From positions 1-13,895 of the forward strand of contig JAEWQT010000315.1 of assembly GCA_023399105.1 (NCBI GenBank): 13,895 nt of DNA, read 5' to 3'. The position numbers and the translations under genes are program-made. Positions 6,928 through 13,779 of the stretch are shown here, piece by piece. Position 1 is the first letter of the stretch; the number at the start of each line of letters is the position of its first letter. The notes beneath the pieces are model-generated. The model ran no database searches. It had not been told where the DNA came from and saw only the letters and a list, made by a program, of their open reading frames with translations. The stretch comes from Pseudomonadota bacterium. Its GTDB lineage: Bacteria > Pseudomonadota > Gammaproteobacteria > Pseudomonadales > Oceanobacteraceae.

Positions 6928-6936
6928 TGTGCATAA
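6928..6936 (-). promoter_or_regulatory. Single DnaA box
   Basis: TGTGCATAA again fits the consensus. It is 186 bases after the central box of module B and exactly 300 bases from the other TGTGCATAA at 6628. Confidence 0.65.
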
Positions 6937-6939
6937 CGT

Positions 6940-6974
6940 GCGCTGTTATAAGTCACCGTGCTCCATAACAGCGC
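6940..6974. repeat. 10-bp perfect inverted repeat next to the last DnaA box
   Basis: GCGCTGTTAT (6940-6949) and ATAACAGCGC (6965-6974) flank 15 bases. CATAAC precedes a GCGCT in both halves (6933 and 6964), so the block also reads as an imperfect direct repeat. No U-run follows; a protein-binding site is more likely than a terminator. Confidence 0.45.
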
Positions 6975-7054
6975 TTATGACAAAGCCCTTATAAAATCAG
7001 GGCGTATTCCTTAAGTAAGCACTCACATCGGTCAATATCATTACCTTAAGGCAC

Positions 7055-7079
7055 AAAAAAACCTCCCGCAGGAGGTTTT
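7055..7079 (-). terminator. Intrinsic terminator of dsbC
   Basis: Read on the minus strand, AAAACCTCC pairs with GGAGGTTTT (9 bp, loop TGCG) and runs into seven T residues (plus-strand A run 7055-7061). It starts about 47 bases after the dsbC stop. Confidence 0.85.
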
Positions 7080-7126
7080 AAATGACGTAATACTGACGCT
7101 TTATGGCCGCATAATGCACGGCACTC

Positions 7127-7978
7127 TTACAGAATGCCCAGCCGCCGCGCCAGCTCATCCGCCGGCATATAACCGGGAATCAGACTGCCATCTTCGGTAA
7201 TGATGGCCGGAGTACCGGTTACCCCCACCTGATGCCCCAATTCAAACTGTGCGGTAATGGGGGCGTTGCAATCTTTGCTGGCACTGAGCATGGCCTGCAT
7301 TTTCTTTTCCGCATCCCGATACTGCTGTTCGGCGGCAGAACCAGCCCCCTGACGCACGCGCTGCTCCGCCATGCCCAGGTCACGCTGGGTGTTTTTCATT
7401 TCAGTCATGGCTTTGGGGCGGTCTTTGGCACACCACACATAATTAAGTTTCTGGTAACCATCGGTCAGCTGACCGGTTTGCGGGTTATTGATGCCGGCAC
7501 GGGGATAGGCCAGATAACGCACAGTAACACCCAGTTCGTTCAGGCGCGGCACCTCCAGGTGCAATTTCTGACAGAAGCCACAATCAATATCAGTGAACAC
7601 ATTGATCACGGCTTTTTGCTGCCCTTTGGCGGCAAACAGCACGCTCTGCTGATCGGTGACTTTACTCAGGTTGCTGGCGCGTTTTGGGTTCAGGCGCCCC
7701 AGAGTCACGTTCACCACTGCCTCTGCGGTTAACTGGTACAGCTCATCCCGGAACAGAAAGTAGTTCATGTCCGGTGTCATGTGCATCACCGAGCCATTAA
7801 TCAGAACCACTTCCAGCAGCTGCTTACCGGCCACCGTACCCACTTCCTGCACCTGCAGACGCGGACCAAATGCCGACACCAGACGCGCTTCCACCTGTTG
7901 CTCCAGCGAGGCTTCTGCCGCCTGTACCGTAACCACACTGCCAAAGCTCAGCAGTGCAGCGATCAGAATCTTCTTCAT
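7127..7978 (-). CDS. dsbC: Periplasmic disulfide isomerase DsbC
   Basis: The 283-residue precursor has a Sec signal peptide (cleavage near VQA, residue 20) and an N-terminal dimerisation domain (about 24-85). A thioredoxin-fold domain follows, with DIDCGFCQKLH (130-140; active-site Cys133/Cys136, CGFC where E. coli has CGYC) and the cis-proline loop TGTPAI (254-259). DsbC shuffles wrong disulfides in the periplasm and is kept reduced by DsbD. The second cysteine pair (Cys183, Cys237) is 54 residues apart, against 22 in E. coli; the extra residues are charged and helix-like. The ATG at 7978-7976 follows a modest AAGG. The gene is monocistronic, between its own terminator and that of the rplS operon. 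DsbG is less likely, given the DsbC-like VWCAKD. Confidence 0.9.
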   Translation of the reverse strand: MKKILIAALLSFGSVVTVQAAEASLEQQVEARLVSAFGPRLQVQEVGTVAGKQLLEVVLINGSVMHMTPDMNYFLFRDELYQLTAEAVVNVTLGRLNPKRASNLSKVTDQQSVLFAAKGQQKAVINVFTDIDCGFCQKLHLEVPRLNELGVTVRYLAYPRAGINNPQTGQLTDGYQKLNYVWCAKDRPKAMTEMKNTQRDLGMAEQRVRQGAGSAAEQQYRDAEKKMQAMLSASKDCNAPITAQFELGHQVGVTGTPAIITEDGSLIPGYMPADELARRLGIL

Positions 7979-8008
7979 GGTTTACTACCTTAACTGCGGG
8001 ATAAATCA

Positions 8009-8024
8009 GACCGTCTGTACGGTC
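8009..8024. promoter_or_regulatory. Inverted repeat upstream of dsbC
   Basis: GACCGT (8009-8014) and ACGGTC (8019-8024) form a perfect dyad in the short space between the rplS terminator and the dsbC start, 30 bases upstream of the ATG. It could be an operator or a leader hairpin. I saw no convincing -35/-10 pair for dsbC. Confidence 0.3.
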
Positions 8025-8071
8025 ATGCGTTCAACGCGGCTACCATTCCACAAGGGCTGACGGGGTGCAAT

Positions 8072-8095
8072 AAAAAAACGGGCACAAGGCCCGTT
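8072..8095 (-). terminator. Intrinsic terminator of the rpsP-rimM-trmD-rplS operon
   Basis: On the minus strand AACGGGC pairs with GCCCGTT (7 bp, loop CTTGT) and is followed by a T run (plus-strand A run 8072-8078). It starts 20 bases after the rplS stop. Confidence 0.9.
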
Positions 8096-8115
8096 CTTTT
8101 GTACCGGAAAAAGGA

Positions 8116-8469
8116 TTACACCTTTTCTTTGATACGTGCAGACTTACCGCTGCGCTCACGCAGGTAGTACAGCTTGGCTTTACGCACGTCACCACGACGC
8201 TTCAGCTCGATACCAGCGATCATCGGGCTGTGAGTCTGGAAAGTACGCTCAACGCCTACACCGTGAGAGATTTTACGCACGGTGAAAGCAGAGTTCAGGC
8301 CACGGTTACGCTTACCGATTACCACGCCTTCAAAAGCCTGGACACGCTCACGCTCACCTTCTTTAACTTTTACATTCACGACAACGGTGTCACCGGTGCT
8401 GAACGCCGGAATGTCGGCTTTCAACTGGGCATTTTCAATCTGCTGAATGATTGCGTTTTTGTTGCTCAT
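8116..8469 (-). CDS. rplS: 50S ribosomal protein L19
   Basis: The 117-residue protein matches bacterial L19 over its full length. It has the [16 protein letters not shown] barrel start (23-38), [16 protein letters not shown] (42-57), FTVRKIS (62-68) and the C-terminal [19 protein letters not shown] (91-109). L19 sits at the interface of the 50S and 30S subunits. It is last in the operon. Its ribosome-binding site TAAGGAG overlaps the trmD stop codon (8482-8476) and is the strongest in the operon, as expected for a protein needed in ribosomal amounts. Confidence 0.97.
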   Translation of the reverse strand: MSNKNAIIQQIENAQLKADIPAFSTGDTVVVNVKVKEGERERVQAFEGVVIGKRNRGLNSAFTVRKISHGVGVERTFQTHSPMIAGIELKRRGDVRKAKLYYLRERSGKSARIKEKV

Positions 8470-8479
8470 TATTCGCTCC

Positions 8480-9235
8480 TTAACAGTCTGCCGAGGTTTG
8501 ATCGTGCTCGTGCAGATATTCTGTCAATAACCTTTGTTGCTCGTTTGTCAGTTCCAGCGCTGCCAGTAAATCGGGACGGCGCTGCCAGGTTCTTCCCAGT
8601 GACTGCTTGAGGCGCCACTGGCGGATCTTTTCATGGTTGCCACTCAGCAACACATCGGGTACGGCCTGCCCTTCGTACACTTCCGGGCGGGTGTAATGCG
8701 GACAATCCAGCAAACCGTCCATAAAGGAGTCCTGCTGGGCCGACTGTTCGTGCCCCAACACACCGGGCACCAGCCGGATTACAGCATCCATCAGCGTCAT
8801 GGCGGCCAATTCACCACCACTTAACACGAAATCGCCCAGAGACCACTCTTCGTCAATTTCGCGTTCAATTAAACGCTCATCAATGCCTTCGTACCGTCCG
8901 GCCACCAGAATCAGTTTGTCGTGCTGAGCAAGCTCAAGCACCCCTTGCTGATCCAGTTTGCGTCCCTGAGGTGACAGATAAATCACCTTCGCACCCTCCC
9001 CCGCCGCCGCTTTGGCTGCGTGGATGGCATCGCGCAGAGGCTGAATTTTCATCAGCATACCCGGGCCGCCACCGTACGGACGATCGTCCACGGTCTGGTA
9101 GTTGTCGTGGGTGAAATCACGGGGATTCCAGCACGTCACACTCACTTTTTCCTGTTTCACGGCCCGGCCACTGACACCGTATTCGGTTAATGCCCGGAAC
9201 ATTTCAGGAAACAGCGAGATAACCCCAAACCACAC
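8480..9235 (-). CDS. trmD: tRNA (guanine(37)-N1)-methyltransferase TrmD
   Basis: The 251-residue SPOUT-class enzyme has all hallmark segments: ISLFPEMF (6-13), [11 protein letters not shown] (50-60), [10 protein letters not shown] (87-96), [10 protein letters not shown] (113-122), LSGGELAAM (138-146), and Arg154 and Asp169, the residues known as catalytic in the E. coli and Haemophilus enzymes. It methylates G37 next to the anticodon using SAM, which prevents +1 frameshifting. It starts with GTG (9235-9233), 3 bases after the rimM stop, without a recognisable Shine-Dalgarno, so translation is probably coupled and weak. The start is supported because [12 protein letters not shown] aligns with the family N-terminus. 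Confidence 0.97.
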   Translation of the reverse strand: MWFGVISLFPEMFRALTEYGVSGRAVKQEKVSVTCWNPRDFTHDNYQTVDDRPYGGGPGMLMKIQPLRDAIHAAKAAAGEGAKVIYLSPQGRKLDQQGVLELAQHDKLILVAGRYEGIDERLIEREIDEEWSLGDFVLSGGELAAMTLMDAVIRLVPGVLGHEQSAQQDSFMDGLLDCPHYTRPEVYEGQAVPDVLLSGNHEKIRQWRLKQSLGRTWQRRPDLLAALELTNEQQRLLTEYLHEHDQTSADC

Positions 9236-9238
9236 CGG

Positions 9239-9796
9239 TTAAAAGTCCGCTTCCCAGTCGACCAGAATTTCACCCTGTTCTGTGTCAACCTTAAGAACAA
9301 TGGTTTCAGCGTAAGGAATCAGGCGTTGCTGACGATCAATACTGCCCTCGCAGGCATTAATAACCATCACCTGATTGCCACCACCGGAATCCAGCAGTTC
9401 TTTTACCTGGCCCAGCCATTCACCGTGGGTGTTTACCACCTTCAGGCCCTGTAACTGGAACCAATAATATTCATCGTCTTCGAGTTCAGGTAACTCACTG
9501 GTCGGTACTGCAATCTCAACCTGCGACAAAGCCAAAGCCGCGTCACGGTCGTTGATGCCGTCCAGCGCTACCGCCAACCCTTTACTGTGGACCTGACTGT
9601 CTTTTACCCGGAACGTCTTCCACTCGCCGCCGATGTTCAGCAGCCAGTTGGGGTAGTCCAGAATATTGGTCATGGGATCGGTGTAGGAATACACCTTCAC
9701 CCAGCCTTTAATACCGAATGCGGTGGTTACTTTGCCAAGGATGGTGAGTTCCTGGTCCGCCGCCTGGTGTGACAAGTTCAGATCTCCGTCAGCCAA
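9239..9796 (-). CDS. rimM: Ribosome maturation factor RimM
   Basis: The protein (185 residues from the first start) has the RimM N-terminal barrel (LGKVTTAFGIKGWVKVYSYT, 20-39) and the PRC-barrel C-terminal half (YYWFQLQGLKVV, 109-120; LIPYAETIVLKVD, 158-170). RimM helps assemble the head of the 30S subunit, working with S19. No ATG is available at the start. The TTG at 9796 directly follows the rpsP stop and has only a weak AGG. A second in-frame TTG at 9775 has GGAG 8 bases upstream and may be the true start, giving 178 residues. Either way this is a non-ATG start next to the GTG of trmD, in line with low expression relative to the ribosomal proteins. Confidence 0.95.
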   Translation of the reverse strand: MADGDLNLSHQAADQELTILGKVTTAFGIKGWVKVYSYTDPMTNILDYPNWLLNIGGEWKTFRVKDSQVHSKGLAVALDGINDRDAALALSQVEIAVPTSELPELEDDEYYWFQLQGLKVVNTHGEWLGQVKELLDSGGGNQVMVINACEGSIDRQQRLIPYAETIVLKVDTEQGEILVDWEADF

Positions 9797-10048
9797 TTAA
9801 GCCTGAGCTTTTTTGGCTTGCTTCAGTAAGCTGGCAACGCGATCAGTCGGCTGGGCACCTTTGGCCAGCCAGTACTCAACACGCTCAGCATTGATGCGGA
9901 AAGCTTCTTCCTGGCCGCGAGCAACAGGGTTAAAAAACCCAACACGCTCGATAAAGCGACCGTCGCGAGGCGAACGCGCGTCAGCTACGTTAATGTGATA
10001 AAAAGGACGTTTTTTAGAGCCACCACGGGCCAAACGGATTACTACCAT
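9797..10048 (-). CDS. rpsP: 30S ribosomal protein S16
   Basis: The 83-residue protein matches S16 throughout: [19 protein letters not shown] (1-19), [20 protein letters not shown] (21-40) and the C-terminal [15 protein letters not shown] (61-75). S16 binds 16S rRNA early in 30S assembly. It is first in the operon rpsP-rimM-trmD-rplS, the usual gammaproteobacterial order. A GGAGTGA ribosome-binding site lies at 10064-10058, somewhat far from the ATG (about 9-12 bases). The leader from the predicted promoter is about 120 bases. Confidence 0.97.
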   Translation of the reverse strand: MVVIRLARGGSKKRPFYHINVADARSPRDGRFIERVGFFNPVARGQEEAFRINAERVEYWLAKGAQPTDRVASLLKQAKKAQA

Positions 10049-10177
10049 AGTGTCAGATCACTCCGATCGGTTTATCAAGTGACAGGTTTTGGGATCGCCT
10101 GCCGTTAATCATCCCATGCTTCCCGAGCTGGCCAACGGCCAGACTCCAGACACACGGGGCCTGTTAAAAGGGCGCAT

Positions 10178-10206
10178 AGTTTATGCAAAGCACTGATCTA
10201 TAACAA
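10178..10206 (-). promoter_or_regulatory. Promoter of the rpsP operon
   Basis: On the minus strand TTGTTA (10206-10201) and TAAACT (10183-10178) are 17 bases apart, and the bases after the -10 read ATGCGCC. A GC-rich discriminator like this is typical of stringently controlled ribosomal promoters. The predicted start is near 10171. Confidence 0.55.
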
Positions 10207-10212
10207 GAGCCT

Positions 10213-10241
10213 CACGAAAAGTACGCTCAGCCGCACGAAAA
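10213..10241 (-). promoter_or_regulatory. Two TTTTCGTG repeats phased by 21 bp upstream of the rpsP promoter
   Basis: On the minus strand TTTTCGTG occurs at 10220-10213 and 10241-10234, exactly two helical turns apart and about 42-49 and 63-70 bases upstream of the predicted start. The second is preceded by more T residues. This suits an UP element, curved DNA or a tandem activator site. Confidence 0.4.
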
Positions 10242-10313
10242 AAACTTTCGGGAACGGTCATCCAGCGTTCATAATACGCGCCCTGAAAGCACCGGCGACT
10301 GTCATAACAGCGG

Positions 10314-10340
10314 CCGGAGCCTTCTGCAGCCAGGCTCCGG
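10314..10340 (+). promoter_or_regulatory. Leader hairpin before the phosphate transporter gene
   Basis: CCGGAGCCT (10314-10322) pairs perfectly with AGGCTCCGG (10332-10340), a 9-bp stem with a 9-base loop, 42 bases before the ATG. No U-run follows. It may regulate or stabilise the leader. Confidence 0.4.
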
Positions 10341-10382
10341 GAGCCGGTGATACGGGCAACTACAGCAACCCAACGGTGGTAC

Positions 10383-12119
10383 ATGAATTACTCTTTCTTC
10401 GATTTCCTGCAGCTGATCGGTGCCCTGGGCATCTTTATCTTCGGGATGAAAATTTTCAGCGAAGGTCTGCAAAAAATTGCCGGCAACCGTCTGAAAGGCA
10501 TCCTCAGCGGCATGACCCGCAACCGTCTCACCGGGGTACTGACCGGGCTTGGCACCACCGCCATTACACAATCTTCCACCACCACCACGGTTATGGCCGT
10601 CAGCTTTGTTAACGCTGGCCTGCTGAGCTTTGTGCAATCCACCGGGGTGATCATGGGGGCCAACATCGGCACCACCATCACCGCCTGGATCGTGGCGCTG
10701 TTCGGCTTCAAGATGCAGATTACCCCCATTGCCATGGCGCTGATCGGTATCTTCTTTGCCTTCCTGTTCTCCAAAAACCAGCGTTGGCGCAACATTGCCG
10801 AAACCATGGTGGGTTTCGGTATTCTGTTTATCGGTCTCGAATTTATTAAAAACGGCGTACCGGATATCGGCAGCAACCCGGAACTGCTGTCGTTCCTCAA
10901 CTCCTTCAGTGACTACGGCTACCTGTCGCTGGTACTGTTTATTGCCGTGGGTACGATTCTGACGCTGGTGATGCAATCTTCCTCCGCCGCCACCGCAGTA
11001 ACGCTGGTAATGCTGTTTGAGGGCTGGATCTCCTTCCCGATTGCTGCCGCCATGGTATTGGGGGAAAACATCGGTACTACCGTTACCGCCAACATTGCCG
11101 CCATGGTGGGTAACGTGCATGCCAAACGGGCAGCGCGCTTCCACCTTATGTTCAACGTGATCGGCGTGCTGTGGATGATGGCGGTTATTTATCCGGTGCT
11201 GAACGGTATTGATCTGGTGGTACAAACCTTCAGTCACAACCCGGTATCCATCATGGGCAACGACCCGGCCGCGCGTCCGAATGCCACCCTGGGGCTGTCA
11301 CTGTTTCACACTTCCTTTAACGTACTGAACGTCGTCATCTTATTTGCCTTCGTCCCCTATATTGTGCGCCTGATCGAGCGCCTGCTGCCGGATAACGGCC
11401 CGCAAGACGACCAGTACCAGCTGAAATACATCAGCCTGGGCGTGATGACCTCACCGGGCTTATCCGTTGAGCAGGCACAAAAAGAAATTCAGAACTTCGC
11501 TGAAATTATTGAAAAGATGCACGGTCTGGTCGACGAACTGCTGTTTGACCCGCAAGCCTCGCGGGAAAAACTGCTGGAGCGCATTCACGCTTACGAAGAA
11601 ACCACCGACCAGCTGGAAATGGAAATTTCCGACTATCTGGTGAGCATTACCGAAAATACCAATCTGGAACACGAGCTGACCGAGCGTATGCGCTTTATGC
11701 AAACCATGATCAACGACATGGAGCGTATCGCCGACATTTATTTCCAGGTCTCCAAGCTGTCCGACCGTATGCTGGAAGCCAAAACCAACTGGCCGGAAGA
11801 AGCCAACAACGAAATGCAGCAAATGATGACGGCACTGCGCGCCGCCATTCACAACATGCGCCTGAACGTAGCCCGTGATGCTGAAGACGTGGATCTGCGC
11901 CATGCCATCAAACTGGAAGACCAGGTGGATGACCTGCGCGATGAATTCCGCGACAACCACTACGCCCGTCTGGAAAACGGTGCCTACTCACCGCGTGCCG
12001 GCGTAACCTTCATCGACATTCTCAACCGCCTGGAGCGTATCGGCGACCACGTTCTGAACGTGAACGAATCATCGGCCTGTACCCGCCTGAAAGCCAAGCG
12101 CATTCCGGGTAAGAAATAA
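10383..12119 (+). CDS. Na+/phosphate cotransporter family protein with C-terminal PhoU-like domain
   Basis: The 578-residue protein starts with a membrane domain (about 1-335) built of two related halves, as in the SLC34/NptA family. QSSTTTT (63-69) with GANIGTT (92-98) is mirrored by QSSSAAT (198-204) with GENIGTT (227-233). The cytoplasmic tail (about 355-565) is helical and PhoU-like, with the paired motifs NDMERIAD (444-451) and NRLERIGDHVLN (548-559). Family members move phosphate with sodium; E. coli YjbB exports phosphate, so direction is uncertain. I chose the ATG at 10383, which directly precedes the conserved first helix; a GTG at 10347 would add 12 unlikely residues. The ribosome-binding site is weak (GGTGG). 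The gene is single and ends with its own terminator. Confidence 0.9.
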   Translation: MNYSFFDFLQLIGALGIFIFGMKIFSEGLQKIAGNRLKGILSGMTRNRLTGVLTGLGTTAITQSSTTTTVMAVSFVNAGLLSFVQSTGVIMGANIGTTITAWIVALFGFKMQITPIAMALIGIFFAFLFSKNQRWRNIAETMVGFGILFIGLEFIKNGVPDIGSNPELLSFLNSFSDYGYLSLVLFIAVGTILTLVMQSSSAATAVTLVMLFEGWISFPIAAAMVLGENIGTTVTANIAAMVGNVHAKRAARFHLMFNVIGVLWMMAVIYPVLNGIDLVVQTFSHNPVSIMGNDPAARPNATLGLSLFHTSFNVLNVVILFAFVPYIVRLIERLLPDNGPQDDQYQLKYISLGVMTSPGLSVEQAQKEIQNFAEIIEKMHGLVDELLFDPQASREKLLERIHAYEETTDQLEMEISDYLVSITENTNLEHELTERMRFMQTMINDMERIADIYFQVSKLSDRMLEAKTNWPEEANNEMQQMMTALRAAIHNMRLNVARDAEDVDLRHAIKLEDQVDDLRDEFRDNHYARLENGAYSPRAGVTFIDILNRLERIGDHVLNVNESSACTRLKAKRIPGKK

Positions 12120-12138
12120 GCCCGCGTTTATGCGCTAC

Positions 12139-12163
12139 AAAGCCGCCTGCGGGCGGCTTTTTT
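12139..12163 (+). terminator. Intrinsic terminator of the phosphate transporter gene
   Basis: AAAGCCGCC (12139-12147) pairs with GGCGGCTTT (12152-12160) around TGCG and runs into further T residues (six T in all). It lies 20 bases after the stop codon. Confidence 0.9.
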
Positions 12164-12515
12164 ATTCCCGCCGGTTGCCGGCAACAATATCCCTTCGCCC
12201 AAAGCCCCCTGGCAAAGCGCTTACAATTACACAAACCTGCCAATAAAAACCCCACCAAAATAACAGTAAACAGCACAATCACACAGACTGTAACAATTAA
12301 AAATCCGCCCTTATTCCGGCAGTGATTACTGTGACTTAGCCGGCATGGTTACAACGTAATTCTGTGACCGACACCGCAACCTTGACTGAATGCCAGGTCA
12401 ATTGAGTTGCTAGTATTTTCCATTGATAAAACCTCCGCCAGCGGGCGGACAGCATGACCAACACTATGAAAAAACCGTTAAAAGCGACACGCATCACTGC
12501 GCTGAAGGAGTACTC
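12164..12515. other. Intergenic region upstream of pilU
   Basis: This 352-bp region has a 12-bp palindrome GTTGCCGGCAAC (12174-12185), a C/A-rich tract (about 12220-12300) and the pilU leader. A possible sigma70 promoter is TTGAGT (12402-12407) with GATAAA (12425-12430), 17 bases apart, each 4/6. No convincing gene is present on either strand. Confidence 0.5.
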
Positions 12516-13688
12516 ATGAGCATCGAAAACTGGCTTCACCTACTGGCAAAACACGATGGCTCAGACCTCTACCTGAGCAAGGGTGCACCGCCCTGTGCAA
12601 AATTTCAGGGGCAATTAAAGCACCTCAGCCGCGACGTACTCGGCCCCGGCGATATTGAAAAAATCGCTTATTCCATTATGTCGGACGCACAGCGCAAAGA
12701 ATTTGAAGAAGAATTCGAACTGAACATGGCGCTGTCCAATTCGTCCGGTCGCTTCCGTATTAATATTTTCAAACAGCAGCACGAAGTGTCGATCGTTGCC
12801 CGTAACATCAACACCGAAATTCCGGACATTGCCAAACTGAACCTGCCGCCGGTATTAAAAGACGTAATTACCGCCAAGCGCGGCCTGATTCTGTTTGTCG
12901 GTGGCACCGGCTCGGGTAAATCCACCTCGCTGGCAGCGCTGATCGACCACCGCAACGCCACCACCGCCGGCCACATTATTACCATCGAAGACCCGATTGA
13001 ATTTGTGCACAAGCACAAGAAAAGCGTAATTAACCAGCGCGAAGTCGGCACCGATACCAAAAGCTACGCTGCCGCATTAAAAAACACCCTGCGTCAGGCG
13101 CCGGATGTGATTTTAATTGGCGAAATCCGCGACGCCGAAACCATGGAACACGCCCTCGCCTTTGCCGAAACCGGACATCTGGCGATCTCTACCCTGCACG
13201 CCAACAACGCCAACCAGGCGTTTGAACGCATTGTGAATATGTTCCCGGAAGAACGCCGCAACCAGATTCTGCTTGGCCTGGGCCAAAACGTGCGCGCCAT
13301 TATTTCCCAGCGCTTAATTCCCACCGTTGATGGCAAACGCGCCGCCGCCGTGGAAGTGCTGCTGGGCAATAAAACCGTGGAAGACCTGATTATCCGCGGT
13401 GATTTCCCGTCGATTAAAGAGATTATGAGTAAATCCGAAAACCTCGGCATGCAGACCTTCGACGGCGCGCTCTATCACCTGTACAAACAGGGTAAGATCA
13501 CACTGGAACAGGCGCTGAAAAACGCCGACTCGGAAAACAACCTGCGCCTGCGCATTAAACTGGGCGATAACAAACCGGAAGCCAAGCCCGCTGCGGTAAA
13601 ACAAGCTGTGCCGAAAGCGGCTACAGCAACGTCCGGTCTGTCACTGAGCCTGGTGGAAGAAGGTTCTGTGGAAGAAGCGTACGCCTGA
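12516..13688 (+). CDS. pilU: PilT/PilU family type IV pilus ATPase, PilU-like
   Basis: The 390-residue protein is a hexameric pilus retraction-type ATPase. It has Walker A GGTGSGKST (129-137), the Asp box IITIEDPIE (154-162), Walker B VILIGEIRD (198-206, Glu203) and the His box STLHANN (225-231, His228). PilU-like features are EFVHKHKKSVINQREVG (162-178), ENLGMQTFDGALYHLYKQG (308-326) and a length near that of Pseudomonas PilU (382) rather than PilT (344). PilU assists PilT in depolymerising pili at the inner membrane. The ATG at 12516 has AAGGAG 5 bases upstream; an earlier in-frame start would add 31 unconserved residues. Residues 352-390 are a low-complexity Ala/Lys/Pro then acidic tail. 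No pilT is next to it in this window. Confidence 0.9.
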   Translation: MSIENWLHLLAKHDGSDLYLSKGAPPCAKFQGQLKHLSRDVLGPGDIEKIAYSIMSDAQRKEFEEEFELNMALSNSSGRFRINIFKQQHEVSIVARNINTEIPDIAKLNLPPVLKDVITAKRGLILFVGGTGSGKSTSLAALIDHRNATTAGHIITIEDPIEFVHKHKKSVINQREVGTDTKSYAAALKNTLRQAPDVILIGEIRDAETMEHALAFAETGHLAISTLHANNANQAFERIVNMFPEERRNQILLGLGQNVRAIISQRLIPTVDGKRAAAVEVLLGNKTVEDLIIRGDFPSIKEIMSKSENLGMQTFDGALYHLYKQGKITLEQALKNADSENNLRLRIKLGDNKPEAKPAAVKQAVPKAATATSGLSLSLVEEGSVEEAYA

Positions 13689-13724
13689 TGTCTCTGGCGT
13701 TTATAAATCTCCAGACTGTATTCG

Positions 13725-13751
13725 TAAAAAAGGCCGCTATTCAGCGGCCTT
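13725..13751. terminator. Bidirectional terminator between pilU and the convergent downstream gene
   Basis: AAGGCCGCT (13730-13738) pairs with AGCGGCCTT (13743-13751) around ATTC. On the minus strand it is followed by a T run (plus-strand A residues from 13726), making a strong terminator for the gene ending at 13780. On the plus strand the tail is only TTCTC, so it is weaker for pilU. Confidence 0.8.
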
Positions 13752-13779
13752 CTCGTCAAACAACTCAGAACAACAATTC

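Larger units (their letters stand above)
6379..7126. other. 748-bp gene-free region with a DnaA-box cluster
   Basis: No reading frame here has a ribosome-binding site, family features or plausible composition. The region lies between convergent genes (truC and dsbC), where no promoters are needed. It has five 9-mers matching the strict DnaA consensus TTATNCACA (6427, 6441, 6628, 6742, 6928), at least three near-matches, a perfect IHF consensus, A/T-rich tracts (about 6525-6575 and 6800-6890), and inverted repeats at 6476-6505, 6812-6830 and 6940-6974. For eight fixed positions on both strands of 750 bp the chance expectation is about 0.02 boxes at equal base frequencies. It is probably a DnaA-binding control locus (datA- or DARS-like) or, less likely, an origin. 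Confidence 0.75.
10049..10382. other. Divergent intergenic region between rpsP and the phosphate transporter gene
   Basis: This 334-bp spacer holds the rpsP leader and promoter, two phased TTTTCGTG repeats and a leader hairpin before the phosphate transporter gene. A perfect stem CTGGCC/GGCCAG (10128-10142) lies within the rpsP leader. On the plus strand CATAAT (10270-10275) is a -10 candidate for the transporter but has no matching -35. No small gene is convincing. Confidence 0.6.

Noticed and set aside
6379..7126. CRISPR array or tandem repeat array
   Set aside because: The repeated units are 9-mers matching DnaA boxes at irregular short spacing; there are no direct repeats of CRISPR length.
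10299..10316. Complete Pho box upstream of the phosphate transporter gene
   Set aside because: Only one CTGTCAT half is present; the positions 11 bp up and downstream do not match.
10302..11237. 311-codon minus-strand frame opposite the phosphate transporter gene
   Set aside because: It is rich in His, Gly and Gln in the manner of antisense shadows, and the plus-strand frame has clear family motifs.
12022..12282. Minus-strand frame starting with a hydrophobic stretch (MIVLFTVILVGFLL)
   Set aside because: GTG start without ribosome-binding site; it runs through the phosphate transporter terminator and antisense into that gene.
12394..12412. Sigma54 promoter for pilU
   Set aside because: The GG and GC elements are 11 rather than 10 bases apart and the -24 element is otherwise poor.
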